DNA of 64,000 bases from Prochilodus magdalenae (GCA_024036415.1 JAMWET010007193.1:15001-79000); one strand, 5' to 3'. Shown: positions 21,501 through 32,540, counted from the stretch's first letter. Notes: generated from the letters alone by a model not told the origin. Numbers and translations: made by a program.

Positions 21501-21582
21501 TCCCTTATTGATCCCACAGTGGGGAAATTTAGTCTCCTGCATTTAACCCATCCGTGAAGTGAAACTCCCACATACACATTAA
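21500..21582 (-). repeat. Same SINE, inverted 3' fragment
   Basis: Reading the minus strand, GTGTATGTGGGAGTTTCACT, then TCACGGATGGGTTAAATGCA, then the CCCCACTGTGGGATCA tail matches the plus copy tail to tail. The block GGATGGGTTAAATGCAGG is absent from the plus copy. The two tails form a palindrome from 21468 to 21530 centred near 21499. Confidence 0.8.
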
Positions 21583-22161
21583 GAAATCTAAATCTAAAAT
21601 CTAAACACCATAAATGTTTGGTTTGTGAAGATGCTGAGATTGGGAAATGCATGGTCCTTACCTTAGTTCGACAGTCAAAGCTTGGGAATGCTAAACCTCC
21701 TACAGCTATCAGGCTACAATCAACTCTGCAGGGGCCTACAGTATATCCAAACAGGGGGCCCTTTGCTTTGTTAACGTGTGGTTTGCCTACGCCTATAAAG
21801 AGAAATCATGGTACTGATGAAAACTTGGAACACAGCATGTAAAGGTAAGTCTATGCTTAGGAAGTATTATGCAGATATGGGAAAAGATTGGCACCTTGTG
21901 TTCTTTGCTGTGTACAAAGCCATCCAAAACTCGTAAGGATTCAGTCCTTCTCTGTTGGTCTTTGGGCATTTGGATTGGGCCCTCTAAAAGTTCTTGAGAA
22001 GTTGTCTTTTAGCTGCAGGGGACAAAAAACATCATGCGATAAAATTTTGTGAACCTTTAATAACCTAAAAGGCTTGTACTCCAGATCGGGAAGCTTTGGA
22101 TTCGTCCCAACAGTGCATGAAGCAGATGTTACACAAGAGAGCAGTCCCCAGGATGTAGTGA
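21583..22161. other. Low-copy sequence
   Basis: Nothing recognised. If the frame at 22162-22221 is a true terminal exon, this stretch would contain its 3' untranslated region. Confidence 0.35.
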
Positions 22162-22221
22162 TTAGGTGATGGCTTCCGGTTCCTGGTTCAGCTTAGTCAG
22201 CAAAACGTCCAGATCCATATG
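22162..22221 (-). CDS. Candidate terminal coding exon of an unidentified gene
   Basis: On the minus strand CTTTTGCTTTACAG, a strong pyrimidine tract and acceptor, is followed by 19 codons reading HMDLDVLLTKLNQEPEAIT and stop. A branch-point-like ATAACTGAG lies 10-20 bp before the tract. The peptide has an amphipathic look and no low-complexity bias, but it is too short to identify. No upstream exon in the same frame could be found further right, so this may be chance. If real, the gene runs on the minus strand. Confidence 0.22.
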   Translation of the reverse strand, partial: HMDLDVLLTKLNQEPEAIT

Positions 22222-22721
22222 CTGTAAAGCAAAAGCTCAGTTATACTGGTTGTGTTATTTGCACATTGGACCGTAAACACAAGACACACATGTGCCACGT
22301 CAACATGTTGAAAGCCTAACATACTTGGAGGAGCATCCCTGCAGAGCCCCAGGAGTCCTTAATGCCCTAACTGTATTACCTGTTTTGGATGTTAGTGATC
22401 TACCAGATGGATTAGTGCTAGGAAATGTTCTGTAAACTTTGTGTGGGCTTTCCTACACATCTTCAACCACTTGTCCAAAATCAAATTGAAAATTTGAAAA
22501 AAAAAAAAATCCTCAATTTTCCAAGATGTTCTATCTCAGACAGTATAACAAACAAGCTATTATGACCACCCCATCAAACAACATAGCTATCGGATAAATA
22601 AGCAGCTATTCAGCGGTTCAGGTAGTTTGCAGAGGATGGAAGACTGGATAGATGGTGTTGGCTCAGCTCATTTTGCTTGCTTCAAATTGTGTCTGACTGC
22701 AGGGCAATTGTAAAGGAAGAT
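22222..22721. other. Low-copy sequence
   Basis: Poly-A of about 13 lies at 22497-22509. Nothing else is recognised. Confidence 0.4.
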
Positions 22722-23215
22722 AAAGGTGACCAGAAACAAAACATGCTGATAAATTTAGACTGATATGATCAATGTTTATTGAGCTACACATACAGAAGTC
22801 TGTCTCTCAGTATGGCCACCGTGTTTGCTAACCCAAATTCTTGGTATGGAGCTGTAGAGGTTTCTAATGTTGTCCTGTGATAATCCATCCCATGCTGCTG
22901 GAATATCCTCACACAGTTCCTGGTGATTGTGTGGTAGGGTTGGAGGTGAAATGACACCAGGTCTTCTGGACATGTGATGCATCTTGGCAGTGACCGTGGT
23001 GCAGCCACGTGCAGACTGGTTGTTAGTCTCCACCAGGACAAAATAGGACTTGACACTGAAGATCCCACTGCCATTCCAAGTCACTCCATGACAGTCTGGC
23101 ACGACACCATTACAGATTTCGGCACCATCAACCACCATCTTCGTAACGGTCTGTGTGGATGTAGTCCTGTGTGGTGAATCCATCTGCCAATGGTGCTGCT
23201 ACTGGCACTGCTTGC
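22722..23215 (-). mobile_element. Tc1-like deletion family, copy A
   Basis: The minus strand carries the same series of blocks as copies B (44300-45075) and C (52020-52540): GACCGTTACGAAGATGG, the degraded 'SDESRFSLG' region, CCAGAAGACCTGGTGTC, then CAGGAACTGTGTGAGGATAT and the carboxy-terminal 'AWDGLSQDNIRNLYSSIP'. The central part of the catalytic domain is missing. The 3' side ends CTGGTCACCTTTATCTTCC, shared by all three. Confidence 0.8.
22776..23183 (-). pseudogene. Tc1-like transposase remnant (copy A)
   Basis: A 135-codon open frame includes NHQELCEDIPAAWDGLSQDN and IRNLYSSIPR, the helical carboxy-terminal segment of a Tc1-like transposase. The amino part of the frame is out of register with the original catalytic frame, so the initiator methionine is not meaningful. 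The second aspartate and the glutamate lie in the deleted block. Confidence 0.7.
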
Positions 23216-23261
23216 CAATGCTAAACCCTGTTTTTGGGGGTAGTCTATTTAGTTGGCTAGT

Positions 23262-23508
23262 AAGACCTTACAAACACTCTCACAACCACCTGGGACACCA
23301 AAGCAAAAGCCTAGCAACACCTCAGCAACCACATGGAACGCCATAGCCATGCACTGGAAATACCTCAGCAACCACCAGGGACACCAAAGCAATGCACTGG
23401 CAATACCTCAGCAACCACCTGGGACACCATAGCCATGCACTGGCAATACCTCAGCAACCACCTGGGACACCATAGCCATGCACTGGCAATACCTGAACAA
23501 CACTGTGC
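23262..23508 (+). repeat. 43-bp minisatellite, about 5 units
   Basis: GGGACACCATAGCCATGCAC followed by TGGCAATACCTCAGCAACCACCT is repeated. The right-hand units are nearly identical and the left ones diverged, consistent with recent expansion at the right end. Confidence 0.9.
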
Positions 23509-24454
23509 GAAATACCACATAATTGACATAATCTGACTTTTAAAAATACGTTTTTAATTTAAATCAAATTTAAATCATAACAAATGTCCAATCTCATTCT
23601 CACAGCTATTAAAAGTTGGTTTTACGAAGCAGCTGGTTTTGGAAGGGTTTAGAATCCGCACTTTTGATGGAAAGTATTTGCTGGGTTCAATAAACCACAA
23701 GTGAGGCGTAATTGGACTAAACCTGCGGAGAGTCATATTAAGGCGTACCCGCCACGGTGTGCCTCGGAGGCCTACATGTCTAAAATGAGCCGAACTGAAG
23801 GTTTGAGGATATTAATGGCAGAGTCTTGCACATGCCTCAGACCAGATACCATTTGGGGAAAACAGGAGATTTTCCATGCGTCGTCTTTCATACGTCTTCT
23901 TCCTATCTGAAGCCCAGCAGAAGAATTTTTAATGAGCAGGTTTGAAATCTGCCTTCAAAGTTGTAGCGTCTGCTTCGGCTTCTTATCGATGAAAGTGCAA
24001 TAAGAAGAATTCCCAGCATGGAATCATCTTTCAGGAAGGTTAGCGGGGGACATGTGAGATGAATGTCCACGCCATCCAACATCACAGCTGCGATATCTGA
24101 CCGAAAGTTGCTGATAGTCGGCCCCCGCGGAGAGGCAGGCCGATCACGGCGGCGTGAAGTGCGCAGGGTATAAAACTCCTTGGGCGGATTCATTCCTCAT
24201 CCTTCCACCATCCGTCTCTGAGATAACTCTGTTATACAGCTGCTGGAGTCGCTGACTCTTTTTCTTTCCCTCCGTCTGCGCAGACACGAAGGCAGTTTTG
24301 TTTTAATCAGGTGATGCGCATCATGGTGTTGGTGGATTGCCGCCCCCTGCTGGACTGGAAGATTTCAATGCTGTCCTGATTCCCAACTTTTCCAAAGTGA
24401 AGCCTGATCATTCAGATCATTACTGATTACTCATTAATGTGCAACACTGTTATC
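23509..24454. other. Low-copy block with enhancer-like composition
   Basis: From 23640 to 24230 the sequence is free of repeats and CpG-containing, with words such as GAGTCATATTAAGG, AGGATATTAATGG and GGTATAAAACTCC. It is a candidate conserved non-coding element. No exon signature is seen. Confidence 0.3.
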
Positions 24455-25215
24455 TTCCTCTTCTTCTTCTCCTCCATCTTCTTCTCTGTCTTCTTCATCT
24501 TCTCCTCCATCTTCTTCTCTGTCTTCTTCATCTTCTCCTCCGTCTTCTTCTCTGTCTTCTTCTTCTTCTACTTTATCTTCTTCTCCATTTTCTTCTTCCT
24601 CTCCATCTTCTTCTTCTTCGTACTCTTCAATTTCTTCTGTCTTTTTCTTCTTCTCCTCCATCTTTTCTTCTACCTTCTTCATCTTTTTCTCCATCTTCTC
24701 CTCTGTCTTCTTCAGCTTCTTCTCCATTTTTTTATTCCTGTCCATCTTCTTCTTCTTCTTACACTTCAACTTCTTCTCTGTCTTCTTCTCCTCCATCTTA
24801 TTCTCTACCTTCTTCATCATCTTCTCCATCTTCTTCTCCATCATCTTCGACATGTTCTTCGTCTTTGTCTTCTTCTTCTCCATCTTCTTCTTCTTCGTCT
24901 TTCTTCCTTCTTCTCAATTTTCTTCTTCCTCTCCATCTTCTTCTTCTTCGTACTCTCCAACTTCTCTGTCTTCTTTTTCTTCTTCGCCTCCATCTTCTTC
25001 TCTACCTTCTTCATCTTTTTCTCCATCGTTTTGTCCATTTTCTTCTTCTTCGTATTCTCCAACCTTTTCTCCGTCTTCTTCTTGTTCTTCGCCATCCTCT
25101 TCTCCATCTTCTTCGCCATGTTCTTCGTTTTTGTCTTCTTCTTCTCCATCTTCTTCTTCTCCGTCTTCTTCTTTGTCTTCCTCTTTGTCCTTGTCTTCTT
25201 CTTCTTTATTTTGTC
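24455..25215 (+). repeat. TTC-rich polypyrimidine tract, 0.76 kb
   Basis: TTCTTCTTC blocks are separated by TCCATC, TCTGTC and TCGTA steps. The unit CTCCATCTTCTTCTCTGTCTTC recurs. All three frames of the plus strand and one of the minus are open over long distances and would encode Phe/Ser/Leu or Lys/Glu runs, which are artefacts. The purine strand could form a triplex. Confidence 0.96.
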
Positions 25216-25723
25216 CATTAACCAGTCCGGCTGTTTTTGAGATATTTGAAAACCGATCTGATGTTCAGTTTTTGGAAAAATTTTAATTCTGAATTTTCTC
25301 CCAATAAGAATAAAGGAAGTGGACAAATACACGCTCATCTACTTTACTTCTGCTCAACAACAGACACCACTTACACAGACCCCCAGGCAGGCTTACACAG
25401 ACCCCCAAACACACATTTATTGTCTGACATGAACTCGTCTGATCTTTTTTCCTTCCATAGAGTCCCATTTATTTTCACCCCGATTCAAACCCTACTGTTT
25501 CCTTTAACCTACCAAACTGCATATACTCACTCAACTCTAATCCACAGTCATACTGACCCCCTACTCCTCTATGTGTTGTTTATTAATCCATCATTCCTCT
25601 GATACATTCCCATTCATTAGCTCCCCAGCCAGCAACAAACTTTAGCCGCACAATCCATCCTCATTTACTAGTTCTGGTTAACAATTCATTTTGACAATAT
25701 CGATCTACAAGTTCCGTTTTCAC
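25216..25723. other. Low-copy sequence
   Basis: Nothing recognised. ACACAGACCCCCA occurs twice (25374, 25397). Confidence 0.4.
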
Positions 25724-26084
25724 AGATCACAATGATATAGACACTCAAATGTGCACATCGTAGCTCCTCTGGTGGCAACATGGATGAACTGCATAGCCTG
25801 ATTAACTCTTTCCACCAGCATGGGATGGGTTCCACCAAAAATACTGTACACAGGTTCAGAAAAGTTAGTTCCCAGCTGAGAACTCTGAACAGTAGGTCCC
25901 TCAGGAGGAACCAGGAAGACATCTATGGGCTTCATTCTGAAGACTCCATGCCTTATGTATTCACCGACTCTGTTTAACACCACAACAGGATGCTCTTTTG
26001 AAGGACGTGCAGGTTCTGAATATTTGATTCTGCTTTTTACTCTCGTAGCGGAAGCGAACCGGAGTTGGTTGCGCTTGGATTGCT
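25724..26084 (-). CDS. Unidentified open frame, about 118 codons, possibly transposon-derived
   Basis: From a stop near 26085 the minus-strand frame runs open to a stop near 25724. It includes SKRNQLRFASATRVKSRIKY, VVVLNRVGEYIRHGVFRMKP, IDVFLVPPEGPTVQSS and FGGTHPMLVERVNQAMQFIH. The composition is protein-like and not repeat-driven. The first methionine in the strict sense lies at about 25983, after which 87 codons remain. I do not recognise the family. It could be a fragment of a mobile element or of an exon. Confidence 0.35.
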
Positions 26085-26159
26085 AATTCGCAAGCTTGCG
26101 CTCCAGCTGTCTGTAATTTGCAGCTTGAAAACAGTGATTTTCCTTTAGCTTACATGAGC
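26085..26159. other. Low-copy spacer
   Basis: Nothing recognised. Confidence 0.35.
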
Positions 26160-26337
26160 GCAGCCAGGTGGCCGATGCAGATGTGCGATCACGTACGAGG
26201 AGATGGAAGAGGAGCAGGGAGCTGTTCCTTCACGTCAGGTTGGCTAAAGCATGCGCGCAGACAGAGAGAGCGAGGCAAAGAAGGAGAAGCGAGAGAGAGC
26301 GTTCTCCCGCCCACTCGGCTCTAGCCTCTAACCCCAG
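26160..26337 (+). other. Candidate 5' untranslated exon ending at a splice donor
   Basis: A GC-rich, purine-rich stretch with several CpGs (ACGTACGAGG, GCATGCGCGC, AGAGCGAGGC) ends CTAACCCCAG|GTAAGTGTGG at 26337/26338, a strong donor. The pattern resembles untranslated first exons of vertebrate genes. No TATA box stands out and no following acceptor could be chosen. Inferred only. Confidence 0.25.
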
Positions 26338-26696
26338 GTAAGTGTGGCGAGAAGAGATCCTCCAGGAACACAAAGCCACTCCGGGAGAGGAGAATAAAAG
26401 GACAGAGGGAAGGATGATGGTGGAGCGGAAAGCGGAAGAGTACAGGAGTGCTAAGCAGCACTTCAGCGGAGCCTTTAGCATGACCTCGGCCCACTCGAGG
26501 TGGCCGCGGGTCAGGACGCACTCAAAGGAGGAGCTGCGGAGCTGGCCCCTGGCCACACGCGCACACACACGTTACAGCTGCTCTCCGAACACCGCTCCAT
26601 TTTTATCTGCCTCTTTGTTCATTGGCAGGTCAGCTTTGAAGCCCGGACCGTCGGGGGGAGAAACACAGCTTCAACCAGTACAGCACACGACCTGAA

Positions 26697-26699
<3 letters not shown>
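26338..26699. other. GC-richer sequence before the GA tract
   Basis: No repeat until 26700. Overlapping frames on both strands are short and unconvincing. Confidence 0.4.
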
Positions 26700-26749
<50 letters not shown>

Positions 26750-28205
26750 CAGAGAGAGAGAGAAGGATGGGGAGAGAGAGTGGGATGGAGGGAGAGAGAG
26801 AAGGATGGGGGAGAGAGAGGGAGAAGGAGAGAGAGTGGATGAGAGAGAAAAGATGAGAGAGAGGGAGAGAGATTGAGGAGGGGAGAGAGGGAGAGAGGGG
26901 AAAGAGGGGGAGAGGGAGAGAAAGAGATGGAGAGAGAGAATGACAGATGGGGAGGGAAAGAAAGAAGGTGAGAGAGATAGAAAAAGAATGGGAGAGGGAT
27001 GGAGTGAGAGAGAGACAGAGAGGGAGAGGGAGAGAGAGTGAGAGAAGGATGGAGTGAGTGAGAGAGAAGAAGAGAGAGAGAGGGAGAAACAGAGAGGGGG
27101 AAGAGAGGGGGAGAGCGATTAAGGGGGAGAGAGGGAGATGGGGAAAGGGAGAGAGGGAGGGGATGGAGTAAAAAAGAGTGGAAGAGGGAGAGAAAGAGAG
27201 AGGCAGAGGGGGAAAGAATGGGAGAAGGAGAGAGGGAGAGGAAGAGGAAGAGATGGAGAGAAAGAAAAAGAGAGAGAGGTGAGGGAGAGAGAGAAAGAGA
27301 GAGGGGAAGAGGGAGGAGAGGGAAGGAAAGAGGGAGAGATGGAGAGAGAGAAAGAAGAAAAGAGAGTAAGAAGGAGTGGGGGAAAGAGAGAGAGAAAGGG
27401 GGTGGACTGAGAGAGAGGAAGGGATGGAGAGAGAAAAAAAGGGAGAAAGAGAGAGGAAGGAGAGGGATAGAAAGAGGGAGAGGGATGGAGTTATAATAGA
27501 GAAAGAACAAATAAAAGAATAGACTTTGTGGTGAGAAAGAAAGACGGAGAGAAATGAATAAAATAAAGGAAAGAACAGCACAGAGAGAAAAGCAAAGGAG
27601 TAAAACTGAGGAAGAGATGGAGAGAGTGAAATAAACAGAAAGAGATCAGGGAGAGGGAGAGATCAAAAGAAAGAGAGAGATCAAGAAGGAGAGAAAGCAT
27701 AAAGGAAATGAGAAAATGAGAAAATGAGAAAAGAAAGAGATGAGTACAGTAAAGAGAGAACGAGAGAGTGGGGGAGTGAAATAAAGACAGACTAAGAGAG
27801 GAGGTCAAACTGAGGGAGGGTAAGAGATGGAGAGAGTGAAATAGAGCAGTAGAGAGCAAAAGAGGGCAAGAGGAAAGGAGAGAGGAGGAGAGGGGGAAGA
27901 TAAAGAAAGAGACCTAAAATAGAGAAGATGAAGAAAGAGAATTAATAAAGGTGAGAGAGGAAGGACAAAGGAAGGAGAGAAAAAAAGAAGGTGTAGAATA
28001 GGAAGAGAGAGAATTAGTAAAGAGATAAAGAGAGGGAAGAAGATTAAAAACAGAGGCAGAGAGGAGAACAGAAGGAAAATAAGGGGAGGAGAAAAAAGAT
28101 GAGAGAAACAACATGAAAGAAGGAAAAGAGAAGGAGAGGCAGAGAGAGCATGAGCAAAACAAGGGAGAGAGAGACAGACAGAGAGACAGACAGACAGACA
28201 GACAG

Positions 28206-28424
28206 ATAGACAGATAGAGGGAATATAATAAAGTGAAAGAGGATAAAATAGGGAGTGACAAAAAATGATAGAAAGGGATAGAGAGGGAGCAAGAAAAAGT
28301 GAGAGACAGAAAGACTGAAAGGGAGAGAAAGACAGAGAGAGAGCAAAAGAGCATAAAGGAGAGAGGAAGAGAAAGAGGTAGAGGGAGCGAGTGAAAAAGA
28401 AACACAGAGAGAAAGAGTGACAGA

Positions 28425-28518
<94 letters not shown>

Positions 28519-28523
28519 GAGTA

Positions 28524-28586
<63 letters not shown>

Positions 28587-28593
28587 GTATGAA

Positions 28594-28639
<46 letters not shown>

Positions 28640-28727
28640 GTATGAAAGAGAGAAAGAGTGAGTATAAAAGAGAGAGAGAGAGAGAGAGAGAGAGGGAGTG
28701 AGTGAGAGAGAGAGAGACAGAGAGAGT

Positions 28728-28783
<56 letters not shown>

Positions 28784-28850
28784 GTGAGTGAGTGAGTGAG
28801 GGAGGGAGGGAATATGAAAGAGAGAGGAGCGTGAGAAGTCCGGAGTCGTG
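28206..28850 (+). repeat. Tandem duplicate unit 1 (645 bp)
   Basis: Begins ATAGACAGATAGAGGGAATA and ends GAAGTCCGGAGTCGTG. The first ~220 bp are reproduced almost exactly in unit 2. The interior is a long GA microsatellite. Confidence 0.93.
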
Positions 28851-29085
28851 ATAGACAGATAGAGGGAATATAATAAAGTGAAAGAGGATAAAATAGGGAG
28901 TGACAAAAAATGATAGAAAGGGATAGAGAGGGAGCAAGAAAAAGTGAGAGACAGAAAGACTGAAAGGGAGAGAAAGACAGAGAGAGAGCAAAAGAGCATA
29001 AAGGAGAGAGGAAGAGAAAGAGGTAGAGGGAGCGAGTGAAAAAGAAACACAGAGAGAAAGAGTGACAGAAAGAGAAAGAGAGAGA

Positions 29086-29135
<50 letters not shown>

Positions 29136-29140
29136 GAGTA

Positions 29141-29175
<35 letters not shown>

Positions 29176-29320
29176 GTATGAAAGAGAGAGAGAGAGAGAG
29201 TGAGTATGAAAGAGAGAGAGAGAGTATGAAAGAGAGAGAGAGAGAGAGAGAGAGTGAGTGAGTGAGTGAGGGAGGGAGGGAATATGAAAGAGAGAGGAGC
29301 GTGAGAAGTCCGGAGTCGTG
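28851..29320 (+). repeat. Tandem duplicate unit 2 (470 bp)
   Basis: Starts and ends with the same sequences as unit 1. The 175-bp shortfall lies in the GA microsatellite interior, while the flanking unique-like words are unchanged. Confidence 0.93.
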
Positions 29321-29945
29321 AAACCAGTTGCGGATCATGTACAGTGGGTGAGGAATCCCGTGGCTGGTGATTCCACAGTGATGCAGTGTTGTGTTGGTTA
29401 AGGTTGACGAGGACGGGCGGCCATCACGATGTTGTCGTAACGAGAGCTGGGGAAGGCTGGTTCTCCTGACGTGATGATCGTTGGAGGAATACGCAGATGT
29501 TCATGACTGTGCTGGACAGGGTCTCTAACAGGCCATCGATGCGGCTCTGCTGCGTTCTGCTGATTCGGAATGTTTTCCTCAGTTATGATAATTAAGGGCC
29601 AGTGAGAGCTGTCCTCTCGCTCAGATGATCAATGGCTCCGCTGCGGGAGCTGTAACAGCATCTTAATGGCTGAGTAATTTATTCTACATATTAACGTTTC
29701 ACCACATACATCCTTAAAATGGGCTCCGGGGAACGCCGCCATAGAGGAACCTTACAGTTCAGGGTTCTTTGTGTTCAGTGTTTGTGAACCTCCACATATT
29801 GGCCAAGGGTCTCTTTACCATTTAAACAGATTCGTCTCACTAAAAGTTCCTTAAGTGTTCGTTTTTGGAACCATTTGTGTAATTGTCCCAGTTGTGCCGG
29901 TTCTTGCTGGAACCTTTACATTATGGGGAGATTGTTTATCTTTCC
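29321..29945. other. Low-copy sequence
   Basis: No repeats or exon signature are recognised. 29640-29720 is AT-rich with GAGTAATTTATTC. Confidence 0.4.
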
Positions 29946-31257
29946 TCTCCTGACTTCTTAACCAATCAGAGTCTGTGTTCTTGACTCTTTCGACCAATCA
30001 GAGACTGTGTTCCTGACTTGTTAACCAATCAGAGGCTGTGTTCCTGACTTGTCGACCAATCAGAGACTGTGTTCCTGACTTGTTAACCAATCAGAGGCTG
30101 TGTTACTGACTTGTTAACCAATCAGAGGCTGTGTTCCTGACTTGTCGACCAATCAGAGACTGTGTTCCTGACTTGTTAACCAATCAGAGGCTGTGTTACT
30201 GACTTATCGACCAATCAGAGTCTGTGTTCTTGACTCTTTTGACCAATCAGAGAGTATGTTCCTGACTTGTTAACCAATCAGAGGCTGTGTTCTTGACTTG
30301 TTAACCAATCAGAGACTGTGTTCTTGACTTGTCGACCAATCACAGTATGTGTTCCTGACTTGTTAACCAATCAGAGGCTGTGTTCCTGACTTGTCGACCA
30401 ATCAGAGGCTGTGTTCCTGACTTGTTGATCAATCAGAGACTGTGTTCCTGACTTGTTTGACCAATCAGAGACTGTGTTCCTGACTTGTTTGACCAATCAG
30501 AGACTGTGTTCCTGACTTGTTTGACCAATCAGAGACTGTGTTCCTGACTTGTTGACCAATAAGAGGCTGTGTTCCTGACTTGTTAACCAATGGGAGGCTG
30601 TGTTCCTGACTTGTTGACCAATCAGAGGCAGTGTTCCTGACTTGTTAACCAATGGGAGGCTGTGTTCCTGACTTGTTAGCCAATTAAAGACAGTGTTCCT
30701 GACTTGTTAACCAATTAAAGACAGTGTTCCTGACTTGTTAACCAATTAAAGACAGTGTTCCTGACTTGTTAACCAATTAAAGCCTGTGTTCCTGACTTGT
30801 TAACCAATTAAAGACAGTGTTCCTGACTTGTTAACCAATCAGAGACTGTATTCCTGACTTGTTAACCAATCAGAGGCTGTGTTCCTGACTTGTTAACCAA
30901 TCAGAGGCTATGTTACTGACTTATCGACCAATCAGAGACTGTGTTCCTGACTTGTTAACCAATCAGAGGTTGTGTTCCTGACTTGTCGACCAATCAGAGG
31001 CTGTGTTCCTGACTTGTTAAGCAATCAGAGACTGTGTTCCTGACTTGTTGACCAATCAGAGGCTGTGTTCCTGACTTATCGACCAATCAGAGTCTGTGTT
31101 CTTGACTCTTTCGACCAATCAGAGACTATGTTCCTGACTTGTTAACCAATCAGAGGCTGTGTTCCTGACTTGTCGACCAATCAGAGACTGTGTTCCTGAC
31201 TTGTTAACCAATCACAGGCTGTGTTCCTGACTTGTCGACCATTCAGAGACTGTGTTG
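29946..31257 (+). repeat. 31-bp minisatellite with CCAAT boxes, 42 units
   Basis: The unit is GTTCCTGACTTGTTAACCAA then TCAGAGGCTGT. By eye there are 42 units, 39 of which keep an intact CCAAT. Most read RRCCAATCAG, the consensus for the NF-Y factor, at a constant 31-bp spacing on one strand. The base before the box alternates between GTTAAC and GTCGAC forms. A local subfamily with CCAATTAAAG lies at 30680-30830. Confidence 0.97.
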
Positions 31258-32540
31258 TAAATGTCCATATTGGAGGGGTTTAAAGGTGGACTATGGTACT
31301 ACAAGCATTGTGACTCAGGGATAGGAAATACTGGCTTGGACCATAAAGGGTTAACGAAGGATGTAAACGTACCGTGTTTTTTAATTTCCAATTTAAATTT
31401 ATATCACAGGTGTCTGAAAGCTCGGACGCTTGCCAGAGCTGGTTGCAACAGTAGCTGTGAGAGAATGCTTTGGTGGGCGGAGCATGGCGAGGTCAATTGC
31501 AGTCTTGGACTCTATTATTGCCTCAGTGTGTCATACTACAGCGCACACTCTCTGGACTCTGACTGAGGGCTGGACGTGGACTCACTCTCCCTGGCTGTTT
31601 TCTCAGAGGATGCCTTGTAATGACCGGGCCGTTGTCACTCAGACAGTTAGGACACATGGAGGTCCAGGCTAGGAGCCCTTCACGTGTCAAAGAACCGCTG
31701 CAATCGAGCCACACAGCCGCCGACGCCGCTACGGTAATTGTTGCTCCGGTGCTCTTACTGAAGTGTGAAATCACTGGGTGCTCGACAGAGCGAGTCGGAG
31801 GAGAGAGAGGGAGAGGCGCTCTCTGTATTAACCTGATGGCAGGAGAGGTGTGCTCATGACCTGATTCCATGCAGACCTGAACAAAACGAGACAAAGTCTT
31901 GGACGTTGCCTGATGTGGAAGAAGCTGGAGCTCAGGAATCAAACTCCAAGACTGACAAGCTTTGACCTTCCTCCGTCAGCAGGTATGCTGCCCGTCAGAC
32001 CTTGGGCAACACCTTGCTGCCAGGTGAAACCTTCAGGTTCATCTTCATCGGTACAAGATACAGCCTAAATGAATTGACAGTCTTCTATTCCGAAGTATTC
32101 CGAAAAGTAGGAAAAACAGGAAGGCCTGTACTGGGCCAACTATCACTGCCTCACCACAATTCTACACTTGTTGATTGCATGGTCCGTAGTATCGACCTTC
32201 CCATCTGGGTCCAAGCCTTTACTGCATTGGCTTCCCAGCTAGCAGCGAACGTAGAGTGGCCACACCTCCAGGGTTGGGCCAGACAGTCCGTTTTTTCAAC
32301 TCTCAGTTTTCCAACTCTCAGTTTTCCAATTATGTGGACGGACGCCTATTAGTCCTCTTTCCTCGTGAAACAGTAGTATGTGTGCCATTGCCTCACACCG
32401 TGTCAAAAGAAAATGCATTTCATTGGTTTACCAAGGTCATGTGATGCCGTGACTCGCCTACCGACTAAATGCCTAGCCCTCTAAATGCTAGTCAATTAGA
32501 AAGCTCACGTCTGACACACGAATGTCATCCATCCAGTGGT
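31258..32540. other. Low-copy sequence
   Basis: Frames of 80-139 codons occur on both strands over 31430-31942 with no family features. A weak exon-like context (acceptor CCATGCAG near 31873, donor CAG|GTATGC near 31983) was seen but is not strong. TCTCAGTTTTCCAA is duplicated in tandem at about 32300. Confidence 0.35.

Larger units (their letters stand above)
26700..29320 (+). repeat. Polypurine GA tract, 2.6 kb
   Basis: Nearly pure purine on the plus strand for more than 2 kb, with GAGAGA, GGGAGA, AAAGAGA and GACAGACA patches. A perfect (GA)n run lies at about 28430-28508 and others at 28530-28583 and 28730-28785. The right end contains a tandem duplication (28206-28850 and 28851-29320). 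Minus-strand Ser/Leu frames up to 474 codons are artefacts of the pyrimidine strand. Confidence 0.98.

Noticed and set aside
24434..25338. Lys/Glu-rich coiled-coil-like protein of 149-165 codons on the minus strand
   Set aside because: Simple GAA/GAG repeats encode it, several frames are open together, and no conserved start or flanking exon exists.
27914..29338. 474-codon and other Ser/Leu-rich minus-strand frames
   Set aside because: They are the pyrimidine strand of the GA tract, in which stop codons are almost impossible.
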